Shown: piece after piece, positions 15,152 to 23,110 of the stretch
How the letters are laid out: each line of letters begins with the position of its first letter
Position numbering within the stretch: the stretch's first letter is position 1
Source of the DNA: Chloracidobacterium sp. UBA3360
GTDB taxonomy: Bacteria; Acidobacteriota; Blastocatellia; Pyrinomonadales; Pyrinomonadaceae
Assembly (NCBI GenBank): GCA_002360555.1
Contig: DEQS01000068.1
Coordinates: 1,510-31,531 of the forward strand
Direction of reading: 5' to 3'
Length of the DNA stretch: 30,022 nt
Made by a program: the position numbers and the translations under genes
Notes under the pieces: model-generated
What the model was told of the DNA's origin: nothing
The model's input: only the letters and a program-made list of their open reading frames with translations
Databases searched by the model: none

Positions 15152-16378
15152 ATGACTGAACAAACAACAACATTACGCGACCGTATTTATTCGATCGATC
15201 TTTTGCGCGGCATCGTGATGATGATCATGCTGCTCGACCACACGCGCGAGTTTGTTCACGCGGGTGCATTGACGTCTGACCCGACCGACCCTGCGACCAC
15301 GACCGCAGCCGTCTTTTTCACGCGTTGGATCACCCATTTCTGCGCCCCGATCTTTGTGTTTCTGTCTGGCGTTAGCATCTATCTGCAAAAGGCGAACGGT
15401 AAAACGAACGGCGAACTGTCATGGTTTCTCGTCACGCGCGGTCTGTGGCTCGTATTTCTCGAATTTACACTCATCCGGTTTTTGATCGTATTTAATCTTG
15501 ATTACACATTTTTTGGCATGGCTCAGGTGATATGGGTGATCGGCATATCGATGATCGTAATGGCCGCGCTCATCTATTTGCCGGTGCGGATCATCGGCAT
15601 CGCCGGTGTGCTGATGATCGTGCTGCATAATCTGCTCGATAGATTTAGCTTGCCTCCAAACATCGCGTTTGCCGCAACACCGCCGCCTGATGCTCTGCAA
15701 ACACTTTGGATCATTCTGCACCAACAAGCCATCTTGCCGCTATTTGGCGGAGCATCGACCGCGTTACTGGCCTATCCATTGATCCCCTGGGTCGGGGTAA
15801 TGGCCGCCGGTTATGCTTTGGGAACGCTCTATTCGTTGGAACGTGATACTCGTCAAAAATGGCTGTTGCGTTTGGGAATGGCTGCAACGGCTTTGTTCGT
15901 CATACTACGCGCGATCAATGTCTATGGCGATCCGGTACCTTGGAAATATCAGGACACATCGGTCGCTACCGTTCTATCATTTTTCAACGTCTCAAAATAT
16001 CCGCCATCGCTTGCTTTTCTGCTCATGACCATCGGCCCCGGAATGATCGTCCTCGCATTGACCGACCGCATCGACGCCAAATCTCTGTGGCAGCGCATCT
16101 GCGTCACATTTGGCCGCGTACCGATGTTTTATTACATCTTGCAATGGCTCACAGCCCACAGTATGGGAGTGATCCTAAGTGCTTTGGCCGGCAAACAGAT
16201 CGGCTATTTATTTGTAGGCATTCTCGCAATGGGCCAGGCTGCGCCGCCTAATTACGGATTTTCCCTAGCGATCACGTACGCCGCGTGGATCTCGGGGCTG
16301 ATCATTCTCTACCCATTATGTAAATGGTGGAGCGGGGTTAAAAGCCGAAACAAACACTGGGCGCTAGGATATCTGTAA
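15152..16378 (+). CDS. DUF1624 / heparan-alpha-glucosaminide N-acetyltransferase-like membrane protein
   Basis: A 408-residue membrane protein with about ten hydrophobic segments. It begins with the family signature S-I-D-L-L-R-G-I-V-M (14-23) and L-L-D-H-T-R-E-F (27-34, His30 the likely catalytic His), then R-W-I-T-H-F-C-A-P-I-F-V-F-L-S-G at 58-73. Known members such as HGSNAT transfer acetyl groups across a membrane from acetyl-CoA; bacterial ones probably modify envelope sugars. The substrate is unknown. It starts 7 bases after the VOC stop and ends 12 bases from the convergent DinB-family gene. Confidence 0.88.
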   Translation: MTEQTTTLRDRIYSIDLLRGIVMMIMLLDHTREFVHAGALTSDPTDPATTTAAVFFTRWITHFCAPIFVFLSGVSIYLQKANGKTNGELSWFLVTRGLWLVFLEFTLIRFLIVFNLDYTFFGMAQVIWVIGISMIVMAALIYLPVRIIGIAGVLMIVLHNLLDRFSLPPNIAFAATPPPDALQTLWIILHQQAILPLFGGASTALLAYPLIPWVGVMAAGYALGTLYSLERDTRQKWLLRLGMAATALFVILRAINVYGDPVPWKYQDTSVATVLSFFNVSKYPPSLAFLLMTIGPGMIVLALTDRIDAKSLWQRICVTFGRVPMFYYILQWLTAHSMGVILSALAGKQIGYLFVGILAMGQAAPPNYGFSLAITYAAWISGLIILYPLCKWWSGVKSRNKHWALGYL

Positions 16379-16390
16379 CTTGCGGGCGAA

Positions 16391-16909
16391 TTATTTTGGC
16401 GAGATGTCCGAACGAAGATAAAAGATCATGTCCGTTGATGGAGGTTCGATACCAAGTTGGCGTATCATGCCGACGACCTGTCCGCGATGTAGCGTAGCGT
16501 GATTGACCACATGCTGCATTTGATGCGCTAGTGACATAGAGCTGGGATCACCGCTGAGAAGTTGAAAAAACATCTCCGAGTTAAATTTCTCCTCGTCTAA
16601 TTCCAAAAGATATTGAGTTCGTCTTGCGATCACGTCGGCCCAACGAGTTTTTAGTGCGGCGAGATCAGGACAGGCATCGACCGTCCATAGCGACCATGCC
16701 TCTGTTTTTGCAGGCGAGCGTCCATTCCAACGCTCTAGCCATATCCATTCGGCACCAGCCATGTGCAGCAACGTTTCGAAAATGGAGTTGTGACTGATGT
16801 GAAAGTTGTGATGCAGGTGTTCGTCCGACAATTGTTCGGCAGCGTCTATTGTCCTCGCGTTTGCCCACTGGGTGTAATCAAACAAATGCTTGATATCAGC
16901 TACATCCAT
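16391..16909 (-). CDS. DinB family protein
   Basis: A 172-residue four-helix-bundle protein of the DinB/YfiT group. The metal triad is H49 (L-L-H-M) with H137 and H141 (N-H-A-T-L-H-R-G). The opening M-x-x-x-D-I-x-x-L-F-x-Y-x-x-W-A-N is typical. Some family members are metal-dependent thiol transferases; this one is uncharacterised. It starts one base after yebC, so the pair is probably one transcript. Confidence 0.91.
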   Translation of the reverse strand: MDVADIKHLFDYTQWANARTIDAAEQLSDEHLHHNFHISHNSIFETLLHMAGAEWIWLERWNGRSPAKTEAWSLWTVDACPDLAALKTRWADVIARRTQYLLELDEEKFNSEMFFQLLSGDPSSMSLAHQMQHVVNHATLHRGQVVGMIRQLGIEPPSTDMIFYLRSDISPK

Positions 16910-16910
16910 C

Positions 16911-17651
16911 TTATTCCATCTCGCTCTCGTCTATATCAAAATTTGCATAGACCTTTTGGACGTCGTCGTTGTCGTCGAGAGCGTCGTAGAGTTTCATCAT
17001 TTTGCGGGCATCGTCACCGGTGAGGGCGATGAAGTTTTGGGGGATCATTGAGATCTCGGCGGCCTGAGTCTCAACACCGGCAGCTGTTAATGCATCGGTC
17101 ACGGCTTCAAAAGCTTCTGGCGTGGTAAATATCTCATAGACCTCGCCCTCGTCCTGCATATCGTCTGCCCCGGCCTCGATCACGACTTCGAACAAAGCGT
17201 CTTCGCCCATCGCGGCCTTATCGACAACGATGTATCCCTTTTTGTCGAACATCCACGCGACCGAACCGGCCTCGCCCATGTTGCCGCCGTTTTTCGAAAA
17301 AATATGCCGTATCTCGGCGACCGTGCGGTTGCGGTTGTCGGTCATCGTCTCGACCAGTACGGCGACACCGCCGATGCCATAGCCTTCGTACGTGATCTCG
17401 TCATAAGCGACGCCCTCAAGCTGGCCGGTGCCGCGTTTGATGGCTCGGTCGATGGTGTCGTTGGGCATATTCATGCCCTTTGCATCGGACACCGCCTTGC
17501 GCAGCCGGGCGTTCGTATCAACGTCGCCGCTGCCGCCCGTGCGTGCAGCAACGGTGATCTCTTTGATCAGCTTGGTAAAGATCTTGCCGCGCTTGGCGTC
17601 GAGAGCGCCTTTCTTATGCTTAATTGTGTGCCACTTGGAGTGTCCTGACAT
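16911..17651 (-). CDS. yebC: YebC/PmpR family regulator
   Basis: A 246-residue member with the invariant start M-S-G-H-S-K-W-x-x-I-K-H-K-K-G, then R-G-K-I-F-T-K-L-I-K-E-I, N-M-P-N-D-T-I-D-R-A-I-K-R-G and Y-E-G-Y-G-I-G-G-V-A. YebC proteins were described as transcription regulators, and recent work shows a role in relieving ribosome stalling at proline stretches. It often sits by ruvC/ruvA; here a DinB-family gene follows instead. AAAGG precedes the ATG; the 85-base upstream gap to 17737 separates it from the convergently unrelated yggU cluster on the same strand. Confidence 0.95.
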   Translation of the reverse strand: MSGHSKWHTIKHKKGALDAKRGKIFTKLIKEITVAARTGGSGDVDTNARLRKAVSDAKGMNMPNDTIDRAIKRGTGQLEGVAYDEITYEGYGIGGVAVLVETMTDNRNRTVAEIRHIFSKNGGNMGEAGSVAWMFDKKGYIVVDKAAMGEDALFEVVIEAGADDMQDEGEVYEIFTTPEAFEAVTDALTAAGVETQAAEISMIPQNFIALTGDDARKMMKLYDALDDNDDVQKVYANFDIDESEME

Positions 17652-17736
17652 GTGCTAAAAACCTTTGTTTTGTTGAATTAAATTTGAATAAACGAATATA
17701 TCACGCTCGATTTTGCGGTGCAAAATGCCGATGCCG

Positions 17737-18126
17737 TTAGCTCCACTGAACTTCGCGGATCTGGCGTTCGTCACGCAGGATATTATGTATCAGATCACAG
17801 AGCCTTGAGCGTGACGGCGAGTCCTTAGATCCAAACGAACGCCAGCTACGCGGTTTGTCGATCGTGATCTGCCAGTGAGCGTAATCGGACCCCGCCGACC
17901 CGGCAACCAACCCAAACTCGAGAACAAATTTTTCACCACCGTCGGTTACAGACTCAGACCAGCCATCTGCGTTACGAACCGGTGCGCTAAAAACATAATC
18001 GCTGCCGTTCGATTTTTTGGCGATCCAAAGTGCGAGGTCTTCACCAAAATGGTGGTCGTTAACTACCGGCGGCGATAATTCTGCCGTGTCGAATAAACCT
18101 GACATAAACGAGATCTGATTTTTCAT
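17737..18126 (-). CDS. Unknown protein translationally coupled to yggU
   Basis: A 129-residue, soluble-looking protein without signal peptide or membrane segment. It is rich in Asp, Ser and Trp (four or five Trp in the last 75 residues) and has a W-I-A-K-K-S-N-G-S segment, alternating beta-like strands around 55-105 and a helical C-terminal end. I recognise no family. The ATG overlaps the yggU stop as ATGA, giving it a firm start and tying it to the yggS-yggT-yggU transcript, a sign that it is real. Confidence 0.75.
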   Translation of the reverse strand: MKNQISFMSGLFDTAELSPPVVNDHHFGEDLALWIAKKSNGSDYVFSAPVRNADGWSESVTDGGEKFVLEFGLVAGSAGSDYAHWQITIDKPRSWRSFGSKDSPSRSRLCDLIHNILRDERQIREVQWS

Positions 18127-18407
18127 TTTATTTTTTCCTCAAAACTCGATTTTGACAGGTTTGCGATCTTTATTCTTTTATTTTTCGAAGTTTCGCCGCT
18201 AAGGATGAAAACATCACCTTTCGACACACCGAAAGTCTTAGCGAGAAATCGAACGATCTCAACATTTGCGGCCCCATCGACCGGCGGCGATGCGATCCTC
18301 ACCTTTAATGCTCCATCGTGACCGCCGACGATCTCGCTCCGCGAGGCTCGCGGCACGACTCGAACATTAAATATCAACGAACCATCTATGTCTGTAAGTT
18401 TTATCAC
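18123..18407 (-). CDS. DUF167/YggU family protein
   Basis: A 94-residue protein with the DUF167 core: V-R-V-V-P-R-A-S-R-S-E-I-V-G, then L-K-V-R-I-A-S-P-P-V-D-G-A-A-N, and the F-G-V-S-K-G-D-V-F-I-L-S-G-E-T-S-K-N-K-R end. Function is unknown; it commonly follows yggT. A longer frame runs upstream into yggT, but the GTG at 18407 overlaps the yggT stop as GTGA and gives the standard length, so I use it. The next gene is joined by an ATGA overlap. Confidence 0.92.
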   Translation of the reverse strand: MIKLTDIDGSLIFNVRVVPRASRSEIVGGHDGALKVRIASPPVDGAANVEIVRFLAKTFGVSKGDVFILSGETSKNKRIKIANLSKSSFEEKIK

Positions 18408-18997
18408 CTTCTTACAAATACACTCAGCACGATCGATTGCAAAAACCCGATCACCAGCAGCACGAGCATTGCCGAAATATCGAACATACCGATCGGCGGG
18501 ATCAGACGCTGTACGGGCCGCATTATCGGGTCTGTTACTTTCATTACAAAGGCGAGGAAGGTCTTGCGTGTAAAGACGAACCACGACGCGAGGAATCGGA
18601 TAAAGATGAACAGCACGAGCAGGCTCAGCAGTCCGTACAAGATAAAACCAATTACGACCTTTGGATTACCCGTGGCGATACCGGCGGTCAGGCCGTCGAT
18701 AACAAAAAATGTATTGCCGACGATCTGTGTAAAAAAGTAGGTCAAAACGAGCCCGATAAATATTGTCAGCAACGGAGCCCATTTTGTATTGATGCCGTAC
18801 ATCGCAAAAAACCGCGCCGCCGGATAGACCCATTTCTCAGTCAGTTTGCGGACCTTAAACCCAAACCGCCCGACCTTGCCAAACGGATTTGGGTCGGTAA
18901 AGTTAAAGATCATCCTGAGAAGCATCAGACCCAAAAACAGGCCAAAAATGCTCCAAACAATGATGCTAAATATTGGATAAACTAAAAACGTAAGCAT
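18404..18997 (-). CDS. yggT: YggT family membrane protein
   Basis: A 197-residue protein with two tandem YggT modules, each two helices with a P-I-M-R-P-V/P-F-type motif. The second ends D-P-I-M-R-P-V-Q-R-L-I-P-P-I-G-M-F-D-I-S; the first, around Y-P-A-A-R-F-F, is more divergent. YggT homologues affect osmotolerance and cell division or chloroplast fission; the molecular role is unclear. No ribosome site is visible before the ATG, because a dispersed repeat element occupies almost all of the 92-base gap to yggS. Confidence 0.88.
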   Translation of the reverse strand: MLTFLVYPIFSIIVWSIFGLFLGLMLLRMIFNFTDPNPFGKVGRFGFKVRKLTEKWVYPAARFFAMYGINTKWAPLLTIFIGLVLTYFFTQIVGNTFFVIDGLTAGIATGNPKVVIGFILYGLLSLLVLFIFIRFLASWFVFTRKTFLAFVMKVTDPIMRPVQRLIPPIGMFDISAMLVLLVIGFLQSIVLSVFVRR

Positions 18998-19006
18998 AAT
19001 ATTTTT

Positions 19007-19089
19007 AACCGCAGATAGACGCAGATCAACGCAAATATTAAAACAATAGATCCAAGTATCTGCGTCTATTTGCGTTCATCTGCGGTTAA
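19007..19089. repeat. Dispersed CGCAGAT-type inverted repeat between yggS and yggT
   Basis: Left arm 19007-19040 and right arm 19056-19089 match as inverted repeats in about 27 of 34 positions. Each arm contains three 10-base units of the form CGCA(G/A)AT followed by three variable bases. The element begins right after the yggS stop and ends close to the yggT start. Strings of this kind are widely scattered in some environmental bacterial genomes. Transcribed, it would form a long hairpin. Confidence 0.8.
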
Positions 19090-19764
19090 TTATCTTCTTC
19101 CAAAAATCGCTGTTCCTACCCTTACGATCGTCGCGCCTTCCTCGATAGCGACCTCGAAATCATGGCTCATGCCCATCGAAAGCTCGCCACCGGGAATAAC
19201 TTCATCACGCAAAGCCCTCAGTCGCTTGAAAAAGGGTCGTGTCGCCTCCGGCTCGTCGAAAAACGGCGGCAAGAGCATCATTCCATTAAATCTCAGACAT
19301 TTGCATGTTTTCAAATAAGCAGCTAATTCCGGCAGATCGCTCTCGGCAACGCCCGATTTTGTCTCTTCGCCCGCAAGATCGACCTGAACAAACACCGGTA
19401 ATTCCGCACGGCCCTCGTCAATACAAATACGCTCAAGCCGCGCGGCGAGTTCGACCGAATCGAGCGAGTGGATCACGTCAAAAAGTTGCACTGCCTTGCG
19501 AGCCTTGTTGGATTGCAGATGCCCTATCAAGTGCCACTCGGCAGCGTCCCGGCCGATCTCGATGATCTTACCTTCGCCTTCTTGCACCTTATTTTCCCCA
19601 AAAACCGTGACGCCCGCAGCCATTGCCTCGCGTAGCATACTTGCGGGATGCGTCTTGCTTACAGCGACGAGCTTTATTTCACTGGGATCGCGACCGGCAC
19701 GCACGGAGGCCTCAGCAATGCGTTGGCGGATGTCGTTTAGATTGTCTGCGAGATCAGTTGGCAC
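19090..19764 (-). CDS. yggS: PLP homeostasis protein YggS (PLPBP)
   Basis: A 224-residue alanine-racemase-like barrel that carries PLP without known catalysis and balances B6 vitamers. Lys37 in L-V-A-V-S-K-T is the cofactor lysine. The other markers are F-G-E-N-K-V-Q-E, W-H-L-I-G-H-L-Q-S-N-K, S-M-G-M-S-H-D-F-E-V-A-I and V-R-V-G-T-A-I-F-G at the end. The start is GTG 19764; an ATG 4 bases upstream is out of frame. It leads the yggT-yggU cluster and diverges from tRNA-Leu. Confidence 0.95.
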   Translation of the reverse strand: MPTDLADNLNDIRQRIAEASVRAGRDPSEIKLVAVSKTHPASMLREAMAAGVTVFGENKVQEGEGKIIEIGRDAAEWHLIGHLQSNKARKAVQLFDVIHSLDSVELAARLERICIDEGRAELPVFVQVDLAGEETKSGVAESDLPELAAYLKTCKCLRFNGMMLLPPFFDEPEATRPFFKRLRALRDEVIPGGELSMGMSHDFEVAIEEGATIVRVGTAIFGRR

Positions 19765-19803
19765 TCATTCAATATAACAAAGAGCCGGATGAGTAACCAC
19801 GTC

Positions 19804-19832
19804 TTGAATTTCGCCCGCCGAATTAGTATCCT
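19804..19832 (+). promoter_or_regulatory. Possible promoter of tRNA-Leu(CAG)
   Basis: TTGAAT at 19804-19809 and TATCCT at 19827-19832 are 17 bases apart. The predicted start, near 19839, is a few bases before the mature tRNA end at 19845. A TAGTAT at 19824 has poor spacing. Confidence 0.45.
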
Positions 19833-19844
19833 CAATGTTCGCTC

Positions 19845-19931
19845 GCGGACGTGGCGGAACTGGTAGACGCGCGGGTCTCAGAAGCCCGTGGCCGCAAGGC
19901 CGTGATGGTTCGATTCCATTCGTCCGCACCA
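19845..19931 (+). tRNA. tRNA-Leu (anticodon CAG)
   Basis: An 87-base class II tRNA. The 7-bp acceptor stem (GCGGACG with CGTCCGC) is perfect, discriminator A, CCA encoded at 19929-19931. The anticodon loop CTCAGAA gives CAG, reading CUG. A long variable arm (GGCC with GGCC) and a T loop in GGTTCGATTCC mark tRNA-Leu. A strong terminator follows within 4 bases. Confidence 0.96.
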
Positions 19932-19934
19932 CAT

Positions 19935-19974
19935 CTGGTCAGAACCCCCTGCGTTAGCGGGGGGCCAGTTTTTT
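19935..19974 (+). terminator. Rho-independent terminator after tRNA-Leu(CAG)
   Basis: An 8-bp G/C-rich stem (19945-19952 with 19957-19964, one T-G pair) with a GTTA loop is enclosed by CTGG/CCAG arms. Six Ts follow (19969-19974). Confidence 0.85.
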
Positions 19975-20007
19975 GGCATCAAACCATTTCTATATAAACG
20001 ATTTCAC

Positions 20008-20036
20008 TTTTTGCATTCTTTGCGGCTTTGCGTAAA
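20008..20036 (+). repeat. Second, degenerate TTTGCGTC-type repeat copy
   Basis: A string of TTTGC-based units with GGCTTTGCGT near its end, related to the one at 2441. It lies 12 bases before rsmG, again in the position of a leader. Confidence 0.4.
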
Positions 20037-20047
20037 ACTCCAAAATC

Positions 20048-20665
20048 ATGGCCGCGGAATTTATTAAAGCGATAAAAGAACACCAATCTGCTTTTGGCCT
20101 AGGGCTCACCGACGAACAAATTGCACGCCTAGCTAATTACTACGAACTGATCCTAGAGCATAACGAATTTCTCCACCTCGTCGCTCCGATGTCACCGGAG
20201 GAATTTGCGATCCGTCACATTCTCGAATCTCTTACCTTGCTCGAATATCTCCCGATGTCGGCAATGCTTGCCGATGTCGGCGCCGGTGCGGGTCTGCCGT
20301 CGATCCCGTGCTTGCTCGTCCGCGACGGCCTCACGGCTATTTTGATCGAGTCAAAAGAGAAAAAGACCAAGTTTCTCGAATCGGTGATCGAGAGTCTCGG
20401 CCTGCTCAATAGGGTTAGGATCGTTAACAGCCAGTTCGAAGAAGCCGACCTCGCCGACTGCGAATTCGTCACTTGTCGCGCTCTCGATAAGTTTTCGGAG
20501 AAGTTGCCGCGTCTTTTAAAATGGTCGCGCAAGCAAACGTTTTTATTTTTTGGCGGAAAGAATCTCTCCGAAGCCCTGCAAAAGCAAGGAGTTTTATTCG
20601 ATCAAAAGCTTATGCCGATGTCAGAGCAGCGTTTTTTATTTCGCGACCTGCAGCATGTTAAATAG
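20048..20665 (+). CDS. rsmG: 16S rRNA (guanine-527-N7)-methyltransferase RsmG
   Basis: A 205-residue class I methyltransferase. Residues L-A-D-V-G-A-G-A-G-L-P-S-I-P (74-87) are the SAM motif, R56-H-x-L-E-S is the typical upstream segment, and C-R-A-L-D-K-F (about 143-149) resembles the C-R-A-F stretch. It makes m7G527 in the 530 loop; loss gives low-level streptomycin resistance in other species. It is often next to mnmG or parA, neither of which is here. The ATG has no evident ribosome site. Its last 30 bases overlap, tail to tail, the SNase-like gene. Confidence 0.94.
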   Translation: MAAEFIKAIKEHQSAFGLGLTDEQIARLANYYELILEHNEFLHLVAPMSPEEFAIRHILESLTLLEYLPMSAMLADVGAGAGLPSIPCLLVRDGLTAILIESKEKKTKFLESVIESLGLLNRVRIVNSQFEEADLADCEFVTCRALDKFSEKLPRLLKWSRKQTFLFFGGKNLSEALQKQGVLFDQKLMPMSEQRFLFRDLQHVK

Positions 20666-21691
20666 TATGTATCGGATGGTTTGCGGTTCGAGTAGATGGT
20701 CGGCGATCTTCATTACCGTGACGTCGTTTGTCATACGTTCAACGTTGGCTCGGCTGACGTTAAAGGTCAACTTTTCAAAGACCTTGCCGCCCGAGCGTGA
20801 CTCATATCGTTTGCCGCGACCTACGGCGATCTTTCCCTTTTCACCGATAATTACCATTTCCTGATCGCGGGCAAACATCGGCGTATCGTTTTCGCTGATC
20901 AGCGTGAACACGAAGGTGCCATCGCGGCCTGTCTCACTCTCTTTATACCAATACGTAAAATCTGCAAAGAGTTTGGCGTTCTGAAAGCGTTCGTCGAGCC
21001 CTGCATTGCTGAGATTGACCATCGAGATGCCGGTGCTCAAAAATCCTGTGCGGCTTTCGGCGTTATAGCCGTTATGCACAGCACCGACATTGCCGAGTTT
21101 TGGGTTAACATCGCCCCATTTACCGGTGCGCACCTTTTCGATCTTTTTCGACGGCGGCGACTCGGTCATGCTGACAGGCGCATTGATTTTTTTGGCCTCT
21201 ACGGTGACTATACGTTCCCATGAGGGCTTAAGATCCACGGCCGACCAGATACCTAATTTTTCGTTTTTTGCCGCCGCTTCGGTTGCTGCGTACAGATCAA
21301 ACTCAGTACGCTCTTGCCCGGATAATTGCGACGGCACAAGCCACGCTGCTCCGTCACGCAGCATCTGTTGGCTGAGATCAACACCATTCGACCAAAGCTG
21401 GCCGATCGTCCGGTCCGACATTAAGTTTCTCGGCCGGTATTCGATCATTTTCCCGACCGCAAGAGCCCTAAGGTGTTCCTTCACCATAGTTTGCATCTGC
21501 GGCACGTTGTCCGGCACGTCGATGTATTGCAACTGGACGTTGACCTGTCCCGACGATATCTTGATAGTCACGGTCCGCCCGTCAACGATGCCTATGACCT
21601 CACCGGGAAACGTCCGTTGCGCGGACACGATATTGCCCGACACGAGAATCGCAAATAACACCAAAACCAATAGATAAGATCTTTTGAGCAT
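20636..21691 (-). CDS. Secreted SNase-like protein with degraded active site and unknown C-terminal domain
   Basis: A 351-residue protein. Residues 1-25 are a signal peptide cleaved after V-S-A-Q or so. Residues about 29-150 look like a staphylococcal-nuclease fold: V-I-G-I-V-D-G-R-T-V, then L-Q-Y-I-D-V-P-D, D-R-T-I-G-Q-L and L-R-D-G-A-A-W. By hand alignment to S. aureus nuclease, Arg35 becomes Q53, Glu43 becomes D61 and Arg87 becomes G97, so the site is probably inactive. Residues about 190-351 form a separate, beta-rich domain of no family I know (Y-W-Y-K-E-S, T-F-V-F-T-L-I-S-E-N-D-T). It lies 10 bases after the response regulator. Confidence 0.78.
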   Translation of the reverse strand: MLKRSYLLVLVLFAILVSGNIVSAQRTFPGEVIGIVDGRTVTIKISSGQVNVQLQYIDVPDNVPQMQTMVKEHLRALAVGKMIEYRPRNLMSDRTIGQLWSNGVDLSQQMLRDGAAWLVPSQLSGQERTEFDLYAATEAAAKNEKLGIWSAVDLKPSWERIVTVEAKKINAPVSMTESPPSKKIEKVRTGKWGDVNPKLGNVGAVHNGYNAESRTGFLSTGISMVNLSNAGLDERFQNAKLFADFTYWYKESETGRDGTFVFTLISENDTPMFARDQEMVIIGEKGKIAVGRGKRYESRSGGKVFEKLTFNVSRANVERMTNDVTVMKIADHLLEPQTIRYILFNMLQVAK

Positions 21692-21701
21692 TTTTACACC
21701 A

Positions 21702-23093
21702 TTACCGAACGTCCAGGTCGTATTCTCTTAACCGACGGTAAAGCGTCGATGGCGAGATGCCGAGCAGTTCGGCGGTCTTGCCTCGATGCCAGCCGGTTTT
21801 TTCGAGAGCACCGATGATCTGCTGGCGTTCGACATCGCGTAGATTTGAGGGCGTCGTGTTTTGAAATGAGCTGACAGGTTCTCTGCTCGGCGATCCGTAG
21901 CTGACCGATACAGTTGTCTTTTCGGAGCGAAACGCTATCTCTGGCGGCAGTTCACGAGGTGTGATCATACCGTTGTCTGCAAGCAAGATCGCCCTTTCCA
22001 GACAGTTGCGAAGCTGACGGACGTTGCCCGACCAGTCAAAAGCATTTAACGCCTCGATCGCAGCAGGAGACAATTCCGGCTCGTTTTGGCCGGCGAGCTT
22101 GTGTAACAGATGCCGTGCGAGCGGCTCTATGTCCTCGCGGCGCTCACGCAGGGGCGGCACATTGATCTCAAAACTATTTACGCGGTACATCAGATCGGCA
22201 CGAAATAGTCCGTCAGCGATCGCGGTATCTTTGTCGCGGTTTGTCGCCGCGATCAGGCGAACGTCAACTTCGACCTTTTTCACCCCGCCGACGCGAAAAA
22301 ATGTGCGGGTCTCAAGTGCCCTCAATAGCTTTGACTGGAGCTGCATCGGCATCTCCATGATCTCGTCCAAAAATAAAGTGCCGCCGTCAGCGATCTCAAA
22401 AAGCCCCAGCTTTCTAGCTCTTGCACCTGAGAACGCTCCGGCTTCGTGGCCAAACAGTTCGCTTTCAAGTAGCGTGTCTTGTAACGCGGCACAGTTGAGA
22501 TCTATAAACGGTTTATCGCCTCGATTGCTTAAACGATGGATCGCTTGTGCGATCAACTCTTTACCAACGCCCGATTCGCCAGTGATAAGTACCGATGTAT
22601 CAGACGGAGCGACACGCTGGACGAGCCTTAGGGCCTCTTTCATCTGCGGCGAATCAGCGACGATCTCAGGCAAAGATTGGTGCGTTCGGGCGATCTGTGC
22701 ACGCAGCCGTTGGTTATCGACCTTTAACTGCTGTTTCTCGGCCGCCGCGGTAACGAGAGCCGACAATTCGCCGATGCGGTATGGTTTTGTCAGGTAATCG
22801 TAGGCACCAAGTTTCATCGCCTCGATGGCAGATTCGACTGTCGCCTGGCCGGTGAGCATTATCACCTCAGGCGGATTTTGGCTGCGTTCGCGTGTGCGGC
22901 GGAGCAGTCCCAGGCCGTCGAGACGCGGCATATTGATGTCGCACAATACGACGTCAAAATCCTGCTCCTCGAGCAGTTCCCAGGCGGCTTCGCCGTCCTC
23001 GGCACACATCACATCGTGGCCCTGCCGCGTCATTTCTTTTTCGACTACAAGGCGTAAGTTCTTTTCGTCATCGACTACGAGTAGTTTTGGCAT
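21702..23093 (-). CDS. Sigma-54-dependent response regulator, NtrC family
   Basis: A 463-residue regulator. It has a receiver domain (3-115) with D8, D9, phospho-acceptor D52, T81 and K103. An AAA+ domain follows (about 143-385) with Walker A G-E-S-G-V-G-K-E (172-179), the sigma-54 contact loop as G-A-F-S-G-A (219-224; usually GAFTGA), Walker B L-F-L-D-E-I, and an arginine-finger region F-R-A-D-L-M-Y-R. A Fis-type helix-turn-helix closes the protein (about 419-458). It should activate sigma-54 promoters once phosphorylated by the kinase encoded 17 bases upstream. Target promoters were not found in this window. Confidence 0.96.
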   Translation of the reverse strand: MPKLLVVDDEKNLRLVVEKEMTRQGHDVMCAEDGEAAWELLEEQDFDVVLCDINMPRLDGLGLLRRTRERSQNPPEVIMLTGQATVESAIEAMKLGAYDYLTKPYRIGELSALVTAAAEKQQLKVDNQRLRAQIARTHQSLPEIVADSPQMKEALRLVQRVAPSDTSVLITGESGVGKELIAQAIHRLSNRGDKPFIDLNCAALQDTLLESELFGHEAGAFSGARARKLGLFEIADGGTLFLDEIMEMPMQLQSKLLRALETRTFFRVGGVKKVEVDVRLIAATNRDKDTAIADGLFRADLMYRVNSFEINVPPLRERREDIEPLARHLLHKLAGQNEPELSPAAIEALNAFDWSGNVRQLRNCLERAILLADNGMITPRELPPEIAFRSEKTTVSVSYGSPSREPVSSFQNTTPSNLRDVERQQIIGALEKTGWHRGKTAELLGISPSTLYRRLREYDLDVR

Positions 23094-23110
23094 AGATTTA
23101 TGGGGTGAGT

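Noticed and set aside
22024..22797. 257-codon plus-strand frame opposite the response regulator
   Set aside because: Antisense shadow; Ser/Arg-rich composition typical of reverse-frame translation.
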